64,000 nucleotides of DNA from Chromatiales bacterium (GCA_027076405.1 JALTJN010000515.1:256483-320482), one strand, 5' to 3'; shown: positions 17,352 through 27,345, counted from the first letter of the stretch. Notes: generated by a model from the sequence alone, not told the origin. Made by a program: numbers and translations.

Positions 17352-19427
17352 TTATTGACCTACTGTTGCAACAATACGAATTTGTTTGTCACTTGGAATC
17401 TCGTTGTATGACAGTACGTGTAAGTTTGGAATCGTGTGTCGCACAAATCGCGCTAACATGGTTCTGATTAAACCGGATACCAGAAGCACTGCAGATTGAC
17501 CCATTGCTTCTTGTTTCTGAACGCTTTCCTGTAATGCGGTAAATAAACGTTCTGCTAAACCCGGCTCAACACCACCTACTCCGTCTGCCTGTACAGCTTG
17601 ATGCAACAACTGTTCCAGATTTGGATCGAGGGTGATAACAGAGAGTTCAGCCGCCATGCCATTGATTTGTTGGACGATCATACGGCCTAACGAGGTTCGA
17701 ACAGCTGTGGTTAATTCGTCAGGATCCTGACTTCTGTTCGCATGTTCTGCCAATGTTTCGGCGATTGTACGGATATCTCGGACAGGAATACCTTCAGCCA
17801 AGAGGTTTTGTAATATTTTTACAATAATGCCCAGGTTCAGCGTATCAGGAACAAGATTCTCTACCAGCTTCGGTGCAGTCTCGGCTAACTTGTCGAGTAA
17901 GTGCTGTACTTCTTCATGACCTAGTAGCTCATTTGCGTGAGTTTGAAGTAACTGACTTAAATGTGTTGCGATAACCGTATTGGCATCGACAACGGTATAA
18001 CCTAAAGTCTGTGCCTGATCACGTTGTGAACTATCAATCCACTTGGCTTCTAAACCAAAGGCCGGATCCTTGGTTTCAGCGCCGGAAATAGTGCCATATA
18101 CCTGTCCCGGATTAATCGCCATATCTTTATCCGGTTGAATATCCGCTTCACCGACACTCACCCCCATTAAAGTAATCCGGTATCCGTTTGGCGGCAGTTC
18201 CAGGTTATCCCGAATATGAACTGCAGGAACAAGAAAGCCCAATTCCTGTGAAAGTTTTTTACGTACCCCTTTAATTCGTGCCATTAACTGGCCACCCTGA
18301 TCTTTATCGACCATTGGAATAAGGCGATAACCTACTTCTAAACCAATCGTATCAACAGGCGTCACATCGTCCCAGCTAAGTTCACGGCTTTCGGGAGTTT
18401 GTTCAACCGTTTCAACCGGTGCTTCTGTGACTTGCGGTTGATCTATTTTCTTTTGAATAAAATAAGCTGCCAGCCCACTTGCAAGCGACAGCATAAGAAA
18501 AGCGGTGTGAGGCATGCCGGGAATAATTCCCATTACCCCTAAAATGCCCGAAGTTACCGCTAATGCTTTTGGGTTTTTAAATAGCTGGCTTAATACCTGT
18601 GCACCCATATCCTGTGTACTCGAGACACGGGTAACAATAATACCTGCTGCGGTTGAAAGTAATAACGCAGGAATCTGTGCAACCAGTCCATCACCAATAG
18701 TTAATAAAACATAGTTTTTGGCCGCCACTGCAAAGCTTAAATCATGTTGTAAAACACCGATTACCAAGCCGCCTAAAATATTAATAATCAGAATCAAAAT
18801 ACCGGCAACAGCATCACCTCGAACAAACTTACTGGCACCATCCATCGAACCATAAAACTCTGCTTCTGCACTAATGTCATCTCGACGACGACGTGCTTCA
18901 TCGGCTTCAATCAGTCCGGCATTTAAATCTGCATCTATCGCCATTTGTTTACCCGGCATGGCGTCCAGAGTAAAACGTGCACTTACTTCTGAAATACGAG
19001 TTGCGCCTTTAGTGATGACAACAAAATTAATAATCACCAGAATAGCGAAAACAATAATACCTACCGCATAATTACCACCAATAACAAATTCACCAAACGC
19101 TTTAATAACCTGACCGGCAGCATCACTGCCGGTATGTCCTTCAAGTAAAACAACACGGGTTGATGCAACATTTAATGCCAGCCGTAATAAGGTAGTAACA
19201 AGCAAAATGGTTGGAAATAATGAAAAATCCAGAGGACGTAAACTATAAACACTGACAAGCAAAACAACCAAAGCGAGAGAAATATTAAAGCTAAAAAACA
19301 CATCCAGCATGAATGGCGCCAGAGGTACGACAATCATTGCCATCATGACCATTAATAATAATGGTGCCCCCAAACCACTTCGGCTAGCGGATTTCATATT
19401 ATCTAAAAAAGCTACTTGTTCTGCCAC
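17352..19427 (-). CDS. flhA: flagellar export gate protein FlhA
   Basis: Central membrane component of the flagellar type III export apparatus. The first about 330 residues contain eight hydrophobic segments with the FHIPEP-family signature (LLVTTLLRLALNVASTRVVL, ITKGATRISEVSARFTLDAM, PGKQMAIDADLNAGLI and RRRRDDISAEAEFYGSMDGA). The cytoplasmic half (about 350-691) forms the ring that docks export chaperones. Length 691 is typical. It follows flhB by 24 bases. Confidence 0.97.
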   Translation of the reverse strand: MAEQVAFLDNMKSASRSGLGAPLLLMVMMAMIVVPLAPFMLDVFFSFNISLALVVLLVSVYSLRPLDFSLFPTILLVTTLLRLALNVASTRVVLLEGHTGSDAAGQVIKAFGEFVIGGNYAVGIIVFAILVIINFVVITKGATRISEVSARFTLDAMPGKQMAIDADLNAGLIEADEARRRRDDISAEAEFYGSMDGASKFVRGDAVAGILILIINILGGLVIGVLQHDLSFAVAAKNYVLLTIGDGLVAQIPALLLSTAAGIIVTRVSSTQDMGAQVLSQLFKNPKALAVTSGILGVMGIIPGMPHTAFLMLSLASGLAAYFIQKKIDQPQVTEAPVETVEQTPESRELSWDDVTPVDTIGLEVGYRLIPMVDKDQGGQLMARIKGVRKKLSQELGFLVPAVHIRDNLELPPNGYRITLMGVSVGEADIQPDKDMAINPGQVYGTISGAETKDPAFGLEAKWIDSSQRDQAQTLGYTVVDANTVIATHLSQLLQTHANELLGHEEVQHLLDKLAETAPKLVENLVPDTLNLGIIVKILQNLLAEGIPVRDIRTIAETLAEHANRSQDPDELTTAVRTSLGRMIVQQINGMAAELSVITLDPNLEQLLHQAVQADGVGGVEPGLAERLFTALQESVQKQEAMGQSAVLLVSGLIRTMLARFVRHTIPNLHVLSYNEIPSDKQIRIVATVGQ

Positions 19428-19451
19428 GTGACTTACCTTTCAAAAAATAAT

Positions 19452-20588
19452 TTATTTATCAAACTTCATGTCTTCAGGAATAGGAAGATCATTGAGTTTG
19501 TGTTCTTTTTTACGTTTATGCCAATTACGATCTGTACGTAGTTTAAAGATGTATGCCAATACCTGAGCAACTGCCAGATACAATGCTGCTGGAATTTCTT
19601 CATCAATTTCAGTGGTGTGATGTAATGCACGAGCTAATGGTGGCGCTTGCAAGATAGGCACTTCGTGTTCACGTGCAATCATTCTGATTTGCATAGCAAT
19701 AATATCAACACCTTTGGCGACAACAACTGGCGCAGCCATATTCTCCTGATCATATTTAACCGCAACAGAATAATGTTCCGGGTTAGTGATAATGACATCA
19801 GCCTTAGGTACTTCTGCCATCATGCGGCGTTGTGCTATTTCACGCTGGGTATTTTTAATTCGCCCTTTAACATCCGGGTTACCTTCCGTATCTTTATTTT
19901 CATCTTTAATTTCCTGGAAGGTCATTTTCAACTGTTGTGTATAATCATAAATCTGGAACGGCACATCGATTAACGCGATCAAAACCAAAGCTGAGGCACT
20001 TGCAAGAAACGACCAAATCAACATATTTGCCATATGAGGAAAAGCCTGTACCAGAGGCTCACTGCCTAACCCAAGATACACGTCAATTTGCGAGTACAAG
20101 AATAAGATAGCTGTTGTACCGATGATAAGAAATTTAATTAATGCTTTTATTAATTCTACAAAGCCCTTTTTCGAAAAGACTCGTCCCATACCGGTGACCG
20201 GATTTAACTTATCCCATTTAAAAGAGAGCGTCTGAGTACTAAAAGTAATTCCCCCCATCATTAAGGGACCGGCGATAGCGGCAAGTGTCATCAAGGCAAA
20301 GAATGGTGCGATATAAATTAACGCATCAATGATTGCGCTTTCCAGCATCACAGGCATGGCAGTTATATCAAAAATATTTTCACGACTAATATTAAGATGA
20401 CGACGAAACAAACCGATGAAGTTATTCGCAATACTTGGTCCAATGAACAAAATGCTGGTTCCTGCCATTAACATCATCAACATGGTATTTAATTCACGCG
20501 ATGTTGGTACCTGCCCTTTTTCTCTGGCTTGTTGTATTCGCCTCGGAGTGGGTTGTTCGGTACGTTCCTGACCGGTATCTTCTGCCAT
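19452..20588 (-). CDS. flhB: flagellar export switch protein FlhB
   Basis: Export-apparatus membrane protein whose autocleavage switches substrate class from hook to filament. The N-terminal EDTGQERTEQPTPRRIQQAR is the family hallmark. Four transmembrane segments follow, then the cytoplasmic domain with IITNPEHYSVAVKYDQ, containing the NPEH self-cleavage site (between N and P). The C-terminal tail (KKEHKLNDLPIPEDMKFDK) is short. The start codon shares one base with the fliR stop (TAATG). Confidence 0.97.
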   Translation of the reverse strand: MAEDTGQERTEQPTPRRIQQAREKGQVPTSRELNTMLMMLMAGTSILFIGPSIANNFIGLFRRHLNISRENIFDITAMPVMLESAIIDALIYIAPFFALMTLAAIAGPLMMGGITFSTQTLSFKWDKLNPVTGMGRVFSKKGFVELIKALIKFLIIGTTAILFLYSQIDVYLGLGSEPLVQAFPHMANMLIWSFLASASALVLIALIDVPFQIYDYTQQLKMTFQEIKDENKDTEGNPDVKGRIKNTQREIAQRRMMAEVPKADVIITNPEHYSVAVKYDQENMAAPVVVAKGVDIIAMQIRMIAREHEVPILQAPPLARALHHTTEIDEEIPAALYLAVAQVLAYIFKLRTDRNWHKRKKEHKLNDLPIPEDMKFDK

Positions 20589-21361
20589 TATTTAATACCT
20601 AATATGTTTTGTATTAAATGATAAACTTCACTGAATAGAGAAATTGATTTTGGTGAAATATTGGGTAATGTCACCATGACCAAACTAAACCCTAATAACA
20701 TCGTAATCGGAAAACCAATCGCAAAAATATTTAACTGTGGTGCTGAACGTGTCATCACGCCAAAAGCCAGGTTAACAACCAGCAAAGAGGCAATAGCAGG
20801 AAGAGCAATGGCCATACCTCCTGCAAAGATATTCCCTCCCCACTTTACAATTTGCATAAAGTCGTCCGCAACTAAACCTTGTGCAGAAATAGGCATCGTT
20901 TTAAAGCTCTCGGCAAGCACTTCAAGCAAAACTAAATGACCATTAATCGCAAGATAAACCAGCATGACAAAAATAATATAGAACTGACTCAATACCGGTG
21001 ATTGCTGGCCATTTTGCGGATCAACCATTAAAGAAAACCCCAGTCCCATTTGCATGGCAACGATCTGGCCACCTGTTATCACCGCACTAAATACAAGTTG
21101 AACAGCAAAACCGATAATTAATCCAATAAGTATTTGTTGGGCGATAATTAGAATAGCGAGAGGCGTAAACACATCAACTTCTGGCACAGGTAAAATAGGA
21201 ACAAGCACTGATGTAATTGCAAGCGACGTCATAACTTTGACTTTAGTCGGTACACTACGGGTACCATAAACGGGTGCTGCCGCAACCATTGCTGACACTC
21301 TGAACAATGGCCAAAGATATGCACCAATAAGTGCAGTGATTTCTGTGGCAGATATAATCAC
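20588..21361 (-). CDS. fliR: flagellar export protein FliR
   Basis: Membrane subunit of the FliPQR export channel. It has about six hydrophobic segments with family features such as RVSAMVAAAPVYGTRSVPTK, IGFAVQLVFSAVITGGQIVA and GLGFSLMVDPQNGQQSPVLS. Length 257 is standard. It is two bases from fliQ and overlaps flhB by one base, so the export genes are tightly coupled. Confidence 0.96.
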   Translation of the reverse strand: MIISATEITALIGAYLWPLFRVSAMVAAAPVYGTRSVPTKVKVMTSLAITSVLVPILPVPEVDVFTPLAILIIAQQILIGLIIGFAVQLVFSAVITGGQIVAMQMGLGFSLMVDPQNGQQSPVLSQFYIIFVMLVYLAINGHLVLLEVLAESFKTMPISAQGLVADDFMQIVKWGGNIFAGGMAIALPAIASLLVVNLAFGVMTRSAPQLNIFAIGFPITMLLGFSLVMVTLPNISPKSISLFSEVYHLIQNILGIK

Positions 21362-21363
21362 TT

Positions 21364-21633
21364 TTAACCTACAATATATGGAATATCATGAATCAGCTGT
21401 AAGGTATAATCCATTATTAATCGTAGCATCCATGGCCCGGCTAACATTAAAGTAAAAAGCGTAATAATTAATTTCGGTATAAAACTTAATGTCATTTCGT
21501 TAATTTGTGTCGCAGCCTGAAACATACTCACCATTAAACCAACAACAAGTGCAGGAATAAGAATAACCAGCGTCAACATTAACAATACATGCAGGGCATT
21601 TTGAAAAATTGTTAGCACATCTTCAGGACTCAT
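21364..21633 (-). CDS. fliQ: flagellar export protein FliQ
   Basis: Small two-helix membrane subunit of the FliPQR channel; 89 residues, exactly the family size. The signature VGLMVSMFQAATQINEMTLS sits between helices at about 15-35 and 55-75. It lies 11 bases after fliP and two bases before fliR. Confidence 0.96.
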   Translation of the reverse strand: MSPEDVLTIFQNALHVLLMLTLVILIPALVVGLMVSMFQAATQINEMTLSFIPKLIITLFTLMLAGPWMLRLIMDYTLQLIHDIPYIVG

Positions 21634-21644
21634 TTCTTTTCCCC

Positions 21645-22406
21645 TTACACATAAAAACTGGAAGCCAAAGTACCAATAATTAAATTCCAGCCATCAACCA
21701 ACACAAACAACATTATTTTGAAAGGCAAAGACACCACCATAGGCGAGAGCATTACCATACCCATCGACATCAATACACTGGCGACTACAAGATCAATAAT
21801 TAAAAAAGGTATAAATAACAAGAAACCAATTTGAAAAGCTGTTTTCAATTCACTGGTAACAAAAGCCGGGACTAAAATAGAGAAAGGGACATCTGCCTGT
21901 GAATTGAATTTTTCATGCCCCGCGATTTGTGAAAAAGTTAAAATATCCGTTTCTCGCGTTTGACCAAACATAAAATGCCGTAAAGGTTTTCCTGCAGCAA
22001 CTGCTGCATCTTGCAATGTCATTTTTTCAGAAAGATAAGGTTGTAAGGCTTCATTATTAATACGATCAAAAACGGGAGCCATGATAAAAAAGGTCAGAAA
22101 CAAAGATAAGCCGATCAGCGTTTGTGATGAAGGTGCCTGCATAAGGCCAAGCGCTTGACGCATAATGGATAGTACAATAATAATTCGTGTAAACGAGGTC
22201 ATCATCATTAACGCTGCTGGCAAGAATGTTAACACCGTCATCAGTATTAAAATTTGAATACTTACGGTATAGGACTGCTCTCCATTAGCGGCGGTTTTAA
22301 TGGTAATAGCCTGTAAGCCGACTTCAGCAAACACACTTTGTAGTGGAGCCAAACCAATCGATATTATGGCAATAAAATAAACGAGAGTTTTTAACTTAAA
22401 CTTCAT
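21645..22406 (-). CDS. fliP: flagellar export protein FliP
   Basis: Core pore-forming membrane subunit of the flagellar export gate. A cleavable N-terminal signal (about 1-27, ending SVFAEVG) is followed by [60 protein letters not shown] and [20 protein letters not shown], the two FliP family signatures. Length 253. The ATG overlaps the fliO stop codon by four bases, giving coupled translation. Confidence 0.97.
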   Translation of the reverse strand: MKFKLKTLVYFIAIISIGLAPLQSVFAEVGLQAITIKTAANGEQSYTVSIQILILMTVLTFLPAALMMMTSFTRIIIVLSIMRQALGLMQAPSSQTLIGLSLFLTFFIMAPVFDRINNEALQPYLSEKMTLQDAAVAAGKPLRHFMFGQTRETDILTFSQIAGHEKFNSQADVPFSILVPAFVTSELKTAFQIGFLLFIPFLIIDLVVASVLMSMGMVMLSPMVVSLPFKIMLFVLVDGWNLIIGTLASSFYV

Positions 22407-22843
22407 ACCTTGCTCCGGTTTTTAATCGCAGCATGTAATTTTTCAGCAAAACCGGAAGAAACTTTTGTAGTTTGATTTGCATTGTCTTGCGTTGCAATCG
22501 GTTCATCCATAACATGTAATGTACGAATTTCACCAGGAGCAACTCCAACTAATAACTGTGTATCACCAGCCTGAACCAGAACAATACGTTCACGTTGTCC
22601 AACTGATACTCCTCCAAGGACTTTCAGGTTTCCTGCAGTGACGCCGTTTAAATTCCCCATACGACGCATGAACCACGCCATACCAAAAACCAGGGCAACG
22701 ACAACCAGTAAACCAAAAAACATTTGTAAATAATTACCAACACCAATTGGTTCGCTTGTAAGAGAAGTAATTACTTTTTTCTCGCTTGCTGCATAAGAAT
22801 ATTGTGCAGTCAAAAACAAAAATAAAGTAGTTAGAGTACGCAT
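22403..22843 (-). CDS. fliO: flagellar export assembly protein FliO
   Basis: Helps assemble the FliP ring. A signal-like N-terminus (about 1-18) and one membrane helix (about 37-60, [20 protein letters not shown]) are followed by a conserved small cytoplasmic domain ([39 protein letters not shown]). At 146 residues it is ordinary in length. It is 12 bases after fliN and overlaps fliP by four. Confidence 0.94.
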   Translation of the reverse strand: MRTLTTLFLFLTAQYSYAASEKKVITSLTSEPIGVGNYLQMFFGLLVVVALVFGMAWFMRRMGNLNGVTAGNLKVLGGVSVGQRERIVLVQAGDTQLLVGVAPGEIRTLHVMDEPIATQDNANQTTKVSSGFAEKLHAAIKNRSKV

Positions 22844-22855
22844 AAAAGAATCCTG

Positions 22856-23272
22856 TTATTTTAATTTTTTTACTCGTTCAGCCGGACTAATAATATCTGT
22901 TAGTCGAATACCAAACTTTTCATTAACAACAACGACTTCACCATGCGCAATTAGTGTTCCATTCACAACAACATCCAATGGTTCACCGGCCATACGATCA
23001 AGCTCAACAACAGACCCCTGATTAAGTTGTAATAAATTACGTATATTAATTTTTGTGCTTCCAATTTCCATGGAGATTGTGACCGGAATGTCTAATATCA
23101 CATCCAGATTCACATCATCTCCAGCAGAAGAGTTTGAAGAATTTTCTATCTTTTCCAGAGGAACGTTTTTAGCCTCTGCAGCAGAATCTGTAGCAGAGTC
23201 ATCCATTGGTGTACCTGCTTCCTCCATTGCTGCAGCCCAATCATCCATTGAATCGTCCTTATCATCACTCAT
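22856..23272 (-). CDS. fliN: flagellar motor switch protein FliN
   Basis: C-ring component. An acidic N-terminal extension (MSDDKDDSMDDWAAAMEEAG) precedes the SpoA/FliN domain (VTISMEIGSTKINIRNLLQL, GSVVELDRMAGEPLDVVVNG, VNEKFGIRLTDII). I chose ATG 23272 because AGAAGG stands 8 bases upstream; a GTG three codons earlier would place the ribosome binding site on top of the start. The gene overlaps the fliM stop codon by 8 bases. Length 138. Confidence 0.96.
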   Translation of the reverse strand: MSDDKDDSMDDWAAAMEEAGTPMDDSATDSAAEAKNVPLEKIENSSNSSAGDDVNLDVILDIPVTISMEIGSTKINIRNLLQLNQGSVVELDRMAGEPLDVVVNGTLIAHGEVVVVNEKFGIRLTDIISPAERVKKLK

Positions 23273-24302
23273 GATGCTCACCTTCTTTTTTAATATTTGT
23301 TGTACTTAAAACTGCCAGCTCTTTATCAAACTTATGATCAACAGCTTCAACAATTTTTATTGCTTTACTACCTCTGGACTCGCCGACCTTGCCTCGCAGC
23401 ACAGGAATATCTTCTGCTGTTAAGGTCACGAGATCTGGCATATTAATTGGCAAAATATCTCCTTCCTTGAGATTAAGCACATCAATAAGAGGTAATTCTA
23501 TTTCAGTCAAATTACATGAAAGTTCCACTTTCGCTAATTTAATTTCTTCACGTAATGAAATGACCCAACGTTCATCCTTATCTGCAATATCACTTGCAAT
23601 GCCGGCATCAAGTAAATCACGTATTGGCTCAACCATTGAGTAAGGAATGGTGACTTGAAAATCACCTCCTCCACCATCCAGTTCAACATGAAAGGTCGAT
23701 ACAACAACCACTTCAGTCGGACTAACGATATTGGCAAATTGCGGATTAACTTCCATACTATTAAATTCAAAATTCACGTGCATAACCGGCTTCCATGCAT
23801 TTTCGAGATCTCTAAACGCATCTGTTAAAACAATATTAATGACACGCTGCTCGGTTGCAGAAAAGTCTCGACCTTCAATTTTTGCATGACGACCTACACC
23901 ACCGTAATAATTATCAACCAATATAAAAACCAGCTTTGGATCAAATACACATAAAGCTGAACCCCGTAGAGGATGTATTTTGACAATATTTAAACTGGTA
24001 GGAACATACATACTATGAACATATTCGGAAAACTTAACCATCTGTACGCCACTAACAGAAATTTCTGCTGAACGGCGTAGCATATTGAACAAACTGATTC
24101 GGAAGCTTCTGGCAAATCGTTCATTGATCATTTCAAGAGTCGGCATACGCCCGCGAACAATGCGATCGTGAGATGCAAAATCAAATTCGCGGGCGACACC
24201 GTCTTGTAATTCAAGATCGTTTTCTGTTTCTACATCACCATCATCAACGCCATGTAAAAGAGCATCAATTTCATCTTGTGATAGTAGTTCGCTTGCTGAC
24301 AT
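23265..24302 (-). CDS. fliM: flagellar motor switch protein FliM
   Basis: C-ring protein that binds CheY-P and sets rotation direction. The N-terminal LLSQDEIDALLHG (residues 6-18) is the CheY-P-binding EIDALL peptide. The middle domain has VREFDFASHDRIVRGRMPTL, RNLLQ-like packing, and the GGVGR switch motif in NYYGGVGRHAK. The C-terminal SpoA domain joins FliN. Length 345 is typical, and it lies 9 bases after fliL. Confidence 0.97.
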   Translation of the reverse strand: MSASELLSQDEIDALLHGVDDGDVETENDLELQDGVAREFDFASHDRIVRGRMPTLEMINERFARSFRISLFNMLRRSAEISVSGVQMVKFSEYVHSMYVPTSLNIVKIHPLRGSALCVFDPKLVFILVDNYYGGVGRHAKIEGRDFSATEQRVINIVLTDAFRDLENAWKPVMHVNFEFNSMEVNPQFANIVSPTEVVVVSTFHVELDGGGGDFQVTIPYSMVEPIRDLLDAGIASDIADKDERWVISLREEIKLAKVELSCNLTEIELPLIDVLNLKEGDILPINMPDLVTLTAEDIPVLRGKVGESRGSKAIKIVEAVDHKFDKELAVLSTTNIKKEGEHHE

Positions 24303-24311
24303 TTTTATTCC

Positions 24312-24902
24312 TTACTGCATAATAAAACTGGTGAAATAAACATTCTCGATAGGACCATCTATTTTTTCATCTTCCGAACCGGAATCGTTACCATGCTCAT
24401 CGCCATGCTTTTTAGCTGAGCCATGCTCGGCTTTTTTGTTTGATGAGCCATGACTGGCAGCAACCACGACCTTATTAATAGTATTTAACAACTTCTTTTG
24501 TAAAGCTTCTTTACCCTGTCGATCTTTAAGATCATCATATTTCACACTACTTAGAACGACCAGGATGTCATTTCGTATGACAGGCCGATAAGTATTAACA
24601 ATTTTTAAAGCCGCTTCATCTCGCGTTGCTATTTGTAAATCAACTTGTAAATAACGTACTTTTGATTGCGGACCAAAATTAACAATAAACTCCGGCACCA
24701 TGGTTAAGTATTTAAGCGGCCCCAGTACCGGCTCCGCCTTTTCAGCAGAATGTGACGAAGAAGCATCGTCTTTGCCTAAAAACAACCAGGCACCTACGCC
24801 TCCAACCACCAACACAAGCACTATCAGAACAATCACCAAGATCATCATCATCTTGCTGCCTTTCTTCTGGTTTACATCAAGTTCAAGTTCTTCTTCAGCC
24901 AT
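24312..24902 (-). CDS. fliL: stator-associated protein FliL with a His-rich insert
   Basis: Single-pass inner-membrane protein that surrounds and stabilises flagellar stators. A basic N-terminus, one membrane helix (about 17-43), and the periplasmic FliL domain (LGPLKYLTMVPEFIVNFGPQ, RYLQVDLQIATRDEAALKIV, YRPVIRNDILVVLSS) are clear. At about residues 152-179, just before the conserved C-terminal VYFTSFIMQ, there is a His/Gly/Ser/Lys-rich stretch (SHGSSNKKAEHGSAKKHGDE) that makes the protein longer (196 residues) than many relatives. It heads the operon behind a sigma-54 type promoter. Confidence 0.94.
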   Translation of the reverse strand: MAEEELELDVNQKKGSKMMMILVIVLIVLVLVVGGVGAWLFLGKDDASSSHSAEKAEPVLGPLKYLTMVPEFIVNFGPQSKVRYLQVDLQIATRDEAALKIVNTYRPVIRNDILVVLSSVKYDDLKDRQGKEALQKKLLNTINKVVVAASHGSSNKKAEHGSAKKHGDEHGNDSGSEDEKIDGPIENVYFTSFIMQ

Positions 24903-24950
24903 TATGGTTACATTCCTATTCTTGGGGCTTTAACCTTTTCATTACTGTAG

Positions 24951-24966
24951 TGCAAAACGCATACCA
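24951..24966 (-). promoter_or_regulatory. sigma-54 (RpoN) promoter for the fliL operon
   Basis: On the minus strand the sequence TGGTATGCGTTTTGCA has the invariant GG and GC dinucleotides with exactly ten bases between them, close to the consensus TGGCACGNNNNTTGCA. Transcription would start near 24940, about 38 bases before the fliL ATG. In Pseudomonas and Vibrio the equivalent operon uses RpoN with an enhancer-binding activator (FleR/FlrC or FleQ). The activator gene is not in this window. Confidence 0.7.
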
Positions 24967-25133
24967 GAAAACAAAAGACCCATTAAAGCCAGTTAAAACA
25001 ATAAGTTAAGACGCGTAATTCAATAAACGCCAATGATTTGACGAAATTTCAGGGGGATGAGATGACAAATTCATGACCCTATAAAAATCTGTGTTCAAAA
25101 AACGACCAAAATCAACACAATAATGATGTCGAT

Positions 25134-25679
25134 TTACATTTTGAAGAGATGCTCACGATAATGACGTAACTCATTAATAGAATCACGAGTATCATCAAGA
25201 GCAAGATGGGCACCGGATTTCACTACCCCTTTTGCCACATCGGGAGCCCACCGTTTAGCAAGTTCTTTTAACGAACTCACATCCAGGTTTCTATACAAAA
25301 AATAATCCTCAAGTTCTGGCATTAGACGCGCCATAAAGCGGCGATCCTGACAAATGCTGTTACCACACATCGGTGAAGCACCTTTAGGAACATATTGACG
25401 CAAAAATTCTAAGGTTTGCTGCTCCGCATCACTCACAGTCAATGTGCTCTTTTTTACTCGTTCAGTCAGCCCAGATTTGCCATGTTGATTGGTATTCCAC
25501 TCATCCATACCATTCATTATTTCATCGCTTTGATGAATAGCTAGCATGGGACCTTCCCCCAACTCGTTAAGATTACTATCTGTCACAATCGTAGCGATTT
25601 CGATAATGACATCATTTTGTGTATCTAAACCGGTCATTTCGAGATCTATCCAAATTAAATTTGTTTCATTTTGACTCAT
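25134..25679 (-). CDS. orn: oligoribonuclease
   Basis: 3'-5' exoribonuclease that degrades the very short RNAs left by other nucleases, and pGpG from cyclic-di-GMP breakdown. DEDDh motifs are visible: [10 protein letters not shown] (Exo I), [16 protein letters not shown] (Exo II) and [19 protein letters not shown] (Exo III with His and Asp). Length 181 is the family norm. It is transcribed away from the M48 protease gene and lies beyond the fliL promoter. Confidence 0.97.
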   Translation of the reverse strand: MSQNETNLIWIDLEMTGLDTQNDVIIEIATIVTDSNLNELGEGPMLAIHQSDEIMNGMDEWNTNQHGKSGLTERVKKSTLTVSDAEQQTLEFLRQYVPKGASPMCGNSICQDRRFMARLMPELEDYFLYRNLDVSSLKELAKRWAPDVAKGVVKSGAHLALDDTRDSINELRHYREHLFKM

Positions 25680-25760
25680 AAAATTACCTTTAATATTTAT
25701 ACTTGCTAATCATTCTAGCAAACGCTAACCTGCCTGCCGATCTTAATTTAATGATATAAT

Positions 25761-27014
25761 ATGGTTATTATGGAAACGTTTAGCATTTTATTTATACTCG
25801 CACTTATACTCTCGTTAGCCGTCCAGCTTTGGCTATCTAATCGTCAGACAAAAATGATTCAGGCTCATCGAGCAGCCGTTCCCGAAGACTTTGCAGAACA
25901 GATAACATTAGAGCAGCACCAGAAAGCGGCTGATTATTCAGTCGCTAAATTGAAAGTCAATAAAATCGAGCTGATGTATGGCGCACTCTTATTACTTGGC
26001 TGGACTCTCGGTGGTGGACTCGATTATATCGACAACATTATTCGTAGTTATCAGTATGGTGCTATAGTCACTGGACTTGCTGTGATATTTAGCATCATGC
26101 TGATATCAGCCATCATTGATATGCCATTTACTCTGTATCGTACATTCAAGATTGAACAGCGATTTGGTTTTAATCGTATGACAGCGTCTCAGTTTATTAA
26201 AGATATGCTGATGCAAGTTGTACTCACCCTTGTACTCGCAGTACCTCTCGTTGCAGGTATCTTATGGTTAATGCAGGATGCTTCACCACTCTGGTGGGTA
26301 TATGTCTGGGCAGTCTTGCTCAGCTTTGGCTTGTTAATCTCATGGATTTTTCCAACATTTATCGCTCCCCTTTTTAATAAATTCATGCCGCTGGATAATG
26401 CAGAGTTGAAAAAACGCATCACCGCATTGATGGATCGTTGCGGTTTTGCAAGTAATGGTATTTTTGTTATGGACGGCTCAAAACGCTCAAGTCATGGCAA
26501 TGCCTATTTTACCGGTCTGGGTAAAAATAAACGGATTGTCTTTTTTGATACCCTGCTGGAGACGCTCGATGCCGATGAAGTAGAAGCGGTATTAGCGCAT
26601 GAGCTTGGGCATTTTAAACACCACCACGTTCGGAAAGGATTGATAGTCAATGCGCTTATGATGTTTGCCGGTCTGGCTATTCTGGCATGGCTAATCAAAC
26701 AGGAAGCTTTTTATCATGCACTAGGGGTAAGCCAGCCGTCGACATATATGGCACTCATTTTATTTAGCATGGTTATGCCATTGCTGAGTATTTACCTGCA
26801 ACCTATTATGTCTTCGCTAAGCCGCAAACATGAATTTGAAGCAGATGATTTTGCTGCACAGCAAAGCAAACCACAAACGCTGATAAAGGCACTGGTAAAA
26901 TTATACCGTGACAATGCCAATACCCTGACTCCTGATCATTTGTATTCGGCTTTTCATGACACACATCCACCCGCTCCCGTGCGCATCGCCCATTTATCAG
27001 CTAAAATAAGCTAA
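25761..27014 (+). CDS. M48 (Ste24-type) membrane zinc protease
   Basis: Integral membrane metallopeptidase with about seven hydrophobic segments. The zinc site is AVLAHELGHFKHHH (HExxH), with the third ligand in KHEFEADDFAAQQ. A Ste24-like N-terminal membrane domain (FKIEQRFGFNRMTASQFIKD, LSFGLLISWIFPTFIAPLFN) is present, making it closer to CAAX-protease-like M48 proteins than to HtpX. Length 417 is typical. Its natural substrates in bacteria are not established, although membrane protein quality control is a reasonable inference. ATG 25761 and ATG 25770 are both possible starts. Confidence 0.92.
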   Translation: MVIMETFSILFILALILSLAVQLWLSNRQTKMIQAHRAAVPEDFAEQITLEQHQKAADYSVAKLKVNKIELMYGALLLLGWTLGGGLDYIDNIIRSYQYGAIVTGLAVIFSIMLISAIIDMPFTLYRTFKIEQRFGFNRMTASQFIKDMLMQVVLTLVLAVPLVAGILWLMQDASPLWWVYVWAVLLSFGLLISWIFPTFIAPLFNKFMPLDNAELKKRITALMDRCGFASNGIFVMDGSKRSSHGNAYFTGLGKNKRIVFFDTLLETLDADEVEAVLAHELGHFKHHHVRKGLIVNALMMFAGLAILAWLIKQEAFYHALGVSQPSTYMALILFSMVMPLLSIYLQPIMSSLSRKHEFEADDFAAQQSKPQTLIKALVKLYRDNANTLTPDHLYSAFHDTHPPAPVRIAHLSAKIS

Positions 27015-27039
27015 AAGAAAATTAAGGATACCTTAAAAT

Positions 27040-27345
27040 ATGAATCATCTTTTAAAGTACGCAAGCCTGTTTAGCCTTTTAGCGACTATATCTACAATCT
27101 CACATGCAGATATTGCAAATGGTAAAGAACTGCATGACAGTAACTGCACAAGCTGCCATATTTCTATTCAAGGTGGTGATGGCTCCGGAATTTATACACG
27201 GGAAAATAACCGCATAACTTCATACCCCGCGTTAATTAAACAAGTTAATCGTTGCCGGGATAGTTTAGGCATGGAATGGCCTAAAGAGCATATTGATGAT
27301 GTAGTTGAATACCTGAATTCTACATTCTACAAATTCAAAAAATAA
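27040..27345 (+). CDS. small periplasmic cytochrome c
   Basis: A signal peptide (about 1-23, ending ISHA) precedes a class I cytochrome c domain with the haem-binding CTSCH and a later Met in GMEWPKEHIDDVVEYLN that may be the sixth haem ligand. At 101 residues it is a minimal electron carrier. It lies 25 bases after the protease gene on the same strand. The redox partner is unknown. Confidence 0.88.
   Translation: MNHLLKYASLFSLLATISTISHADIANGKELHDSNCTSCHISIQGGDGSGIYTRENNRITSYPALIKQVNRCRDSLGMEWPKEHIDDVVEYLNSTFYKFKK

Noticed and set aside
25703..25721. TTGCTA...TAGCAA inverted repeat between orn and the M48 protease gene
   Set aside because: Only six base pairs in A+T-rich DNA; no independent sign of a regulator.
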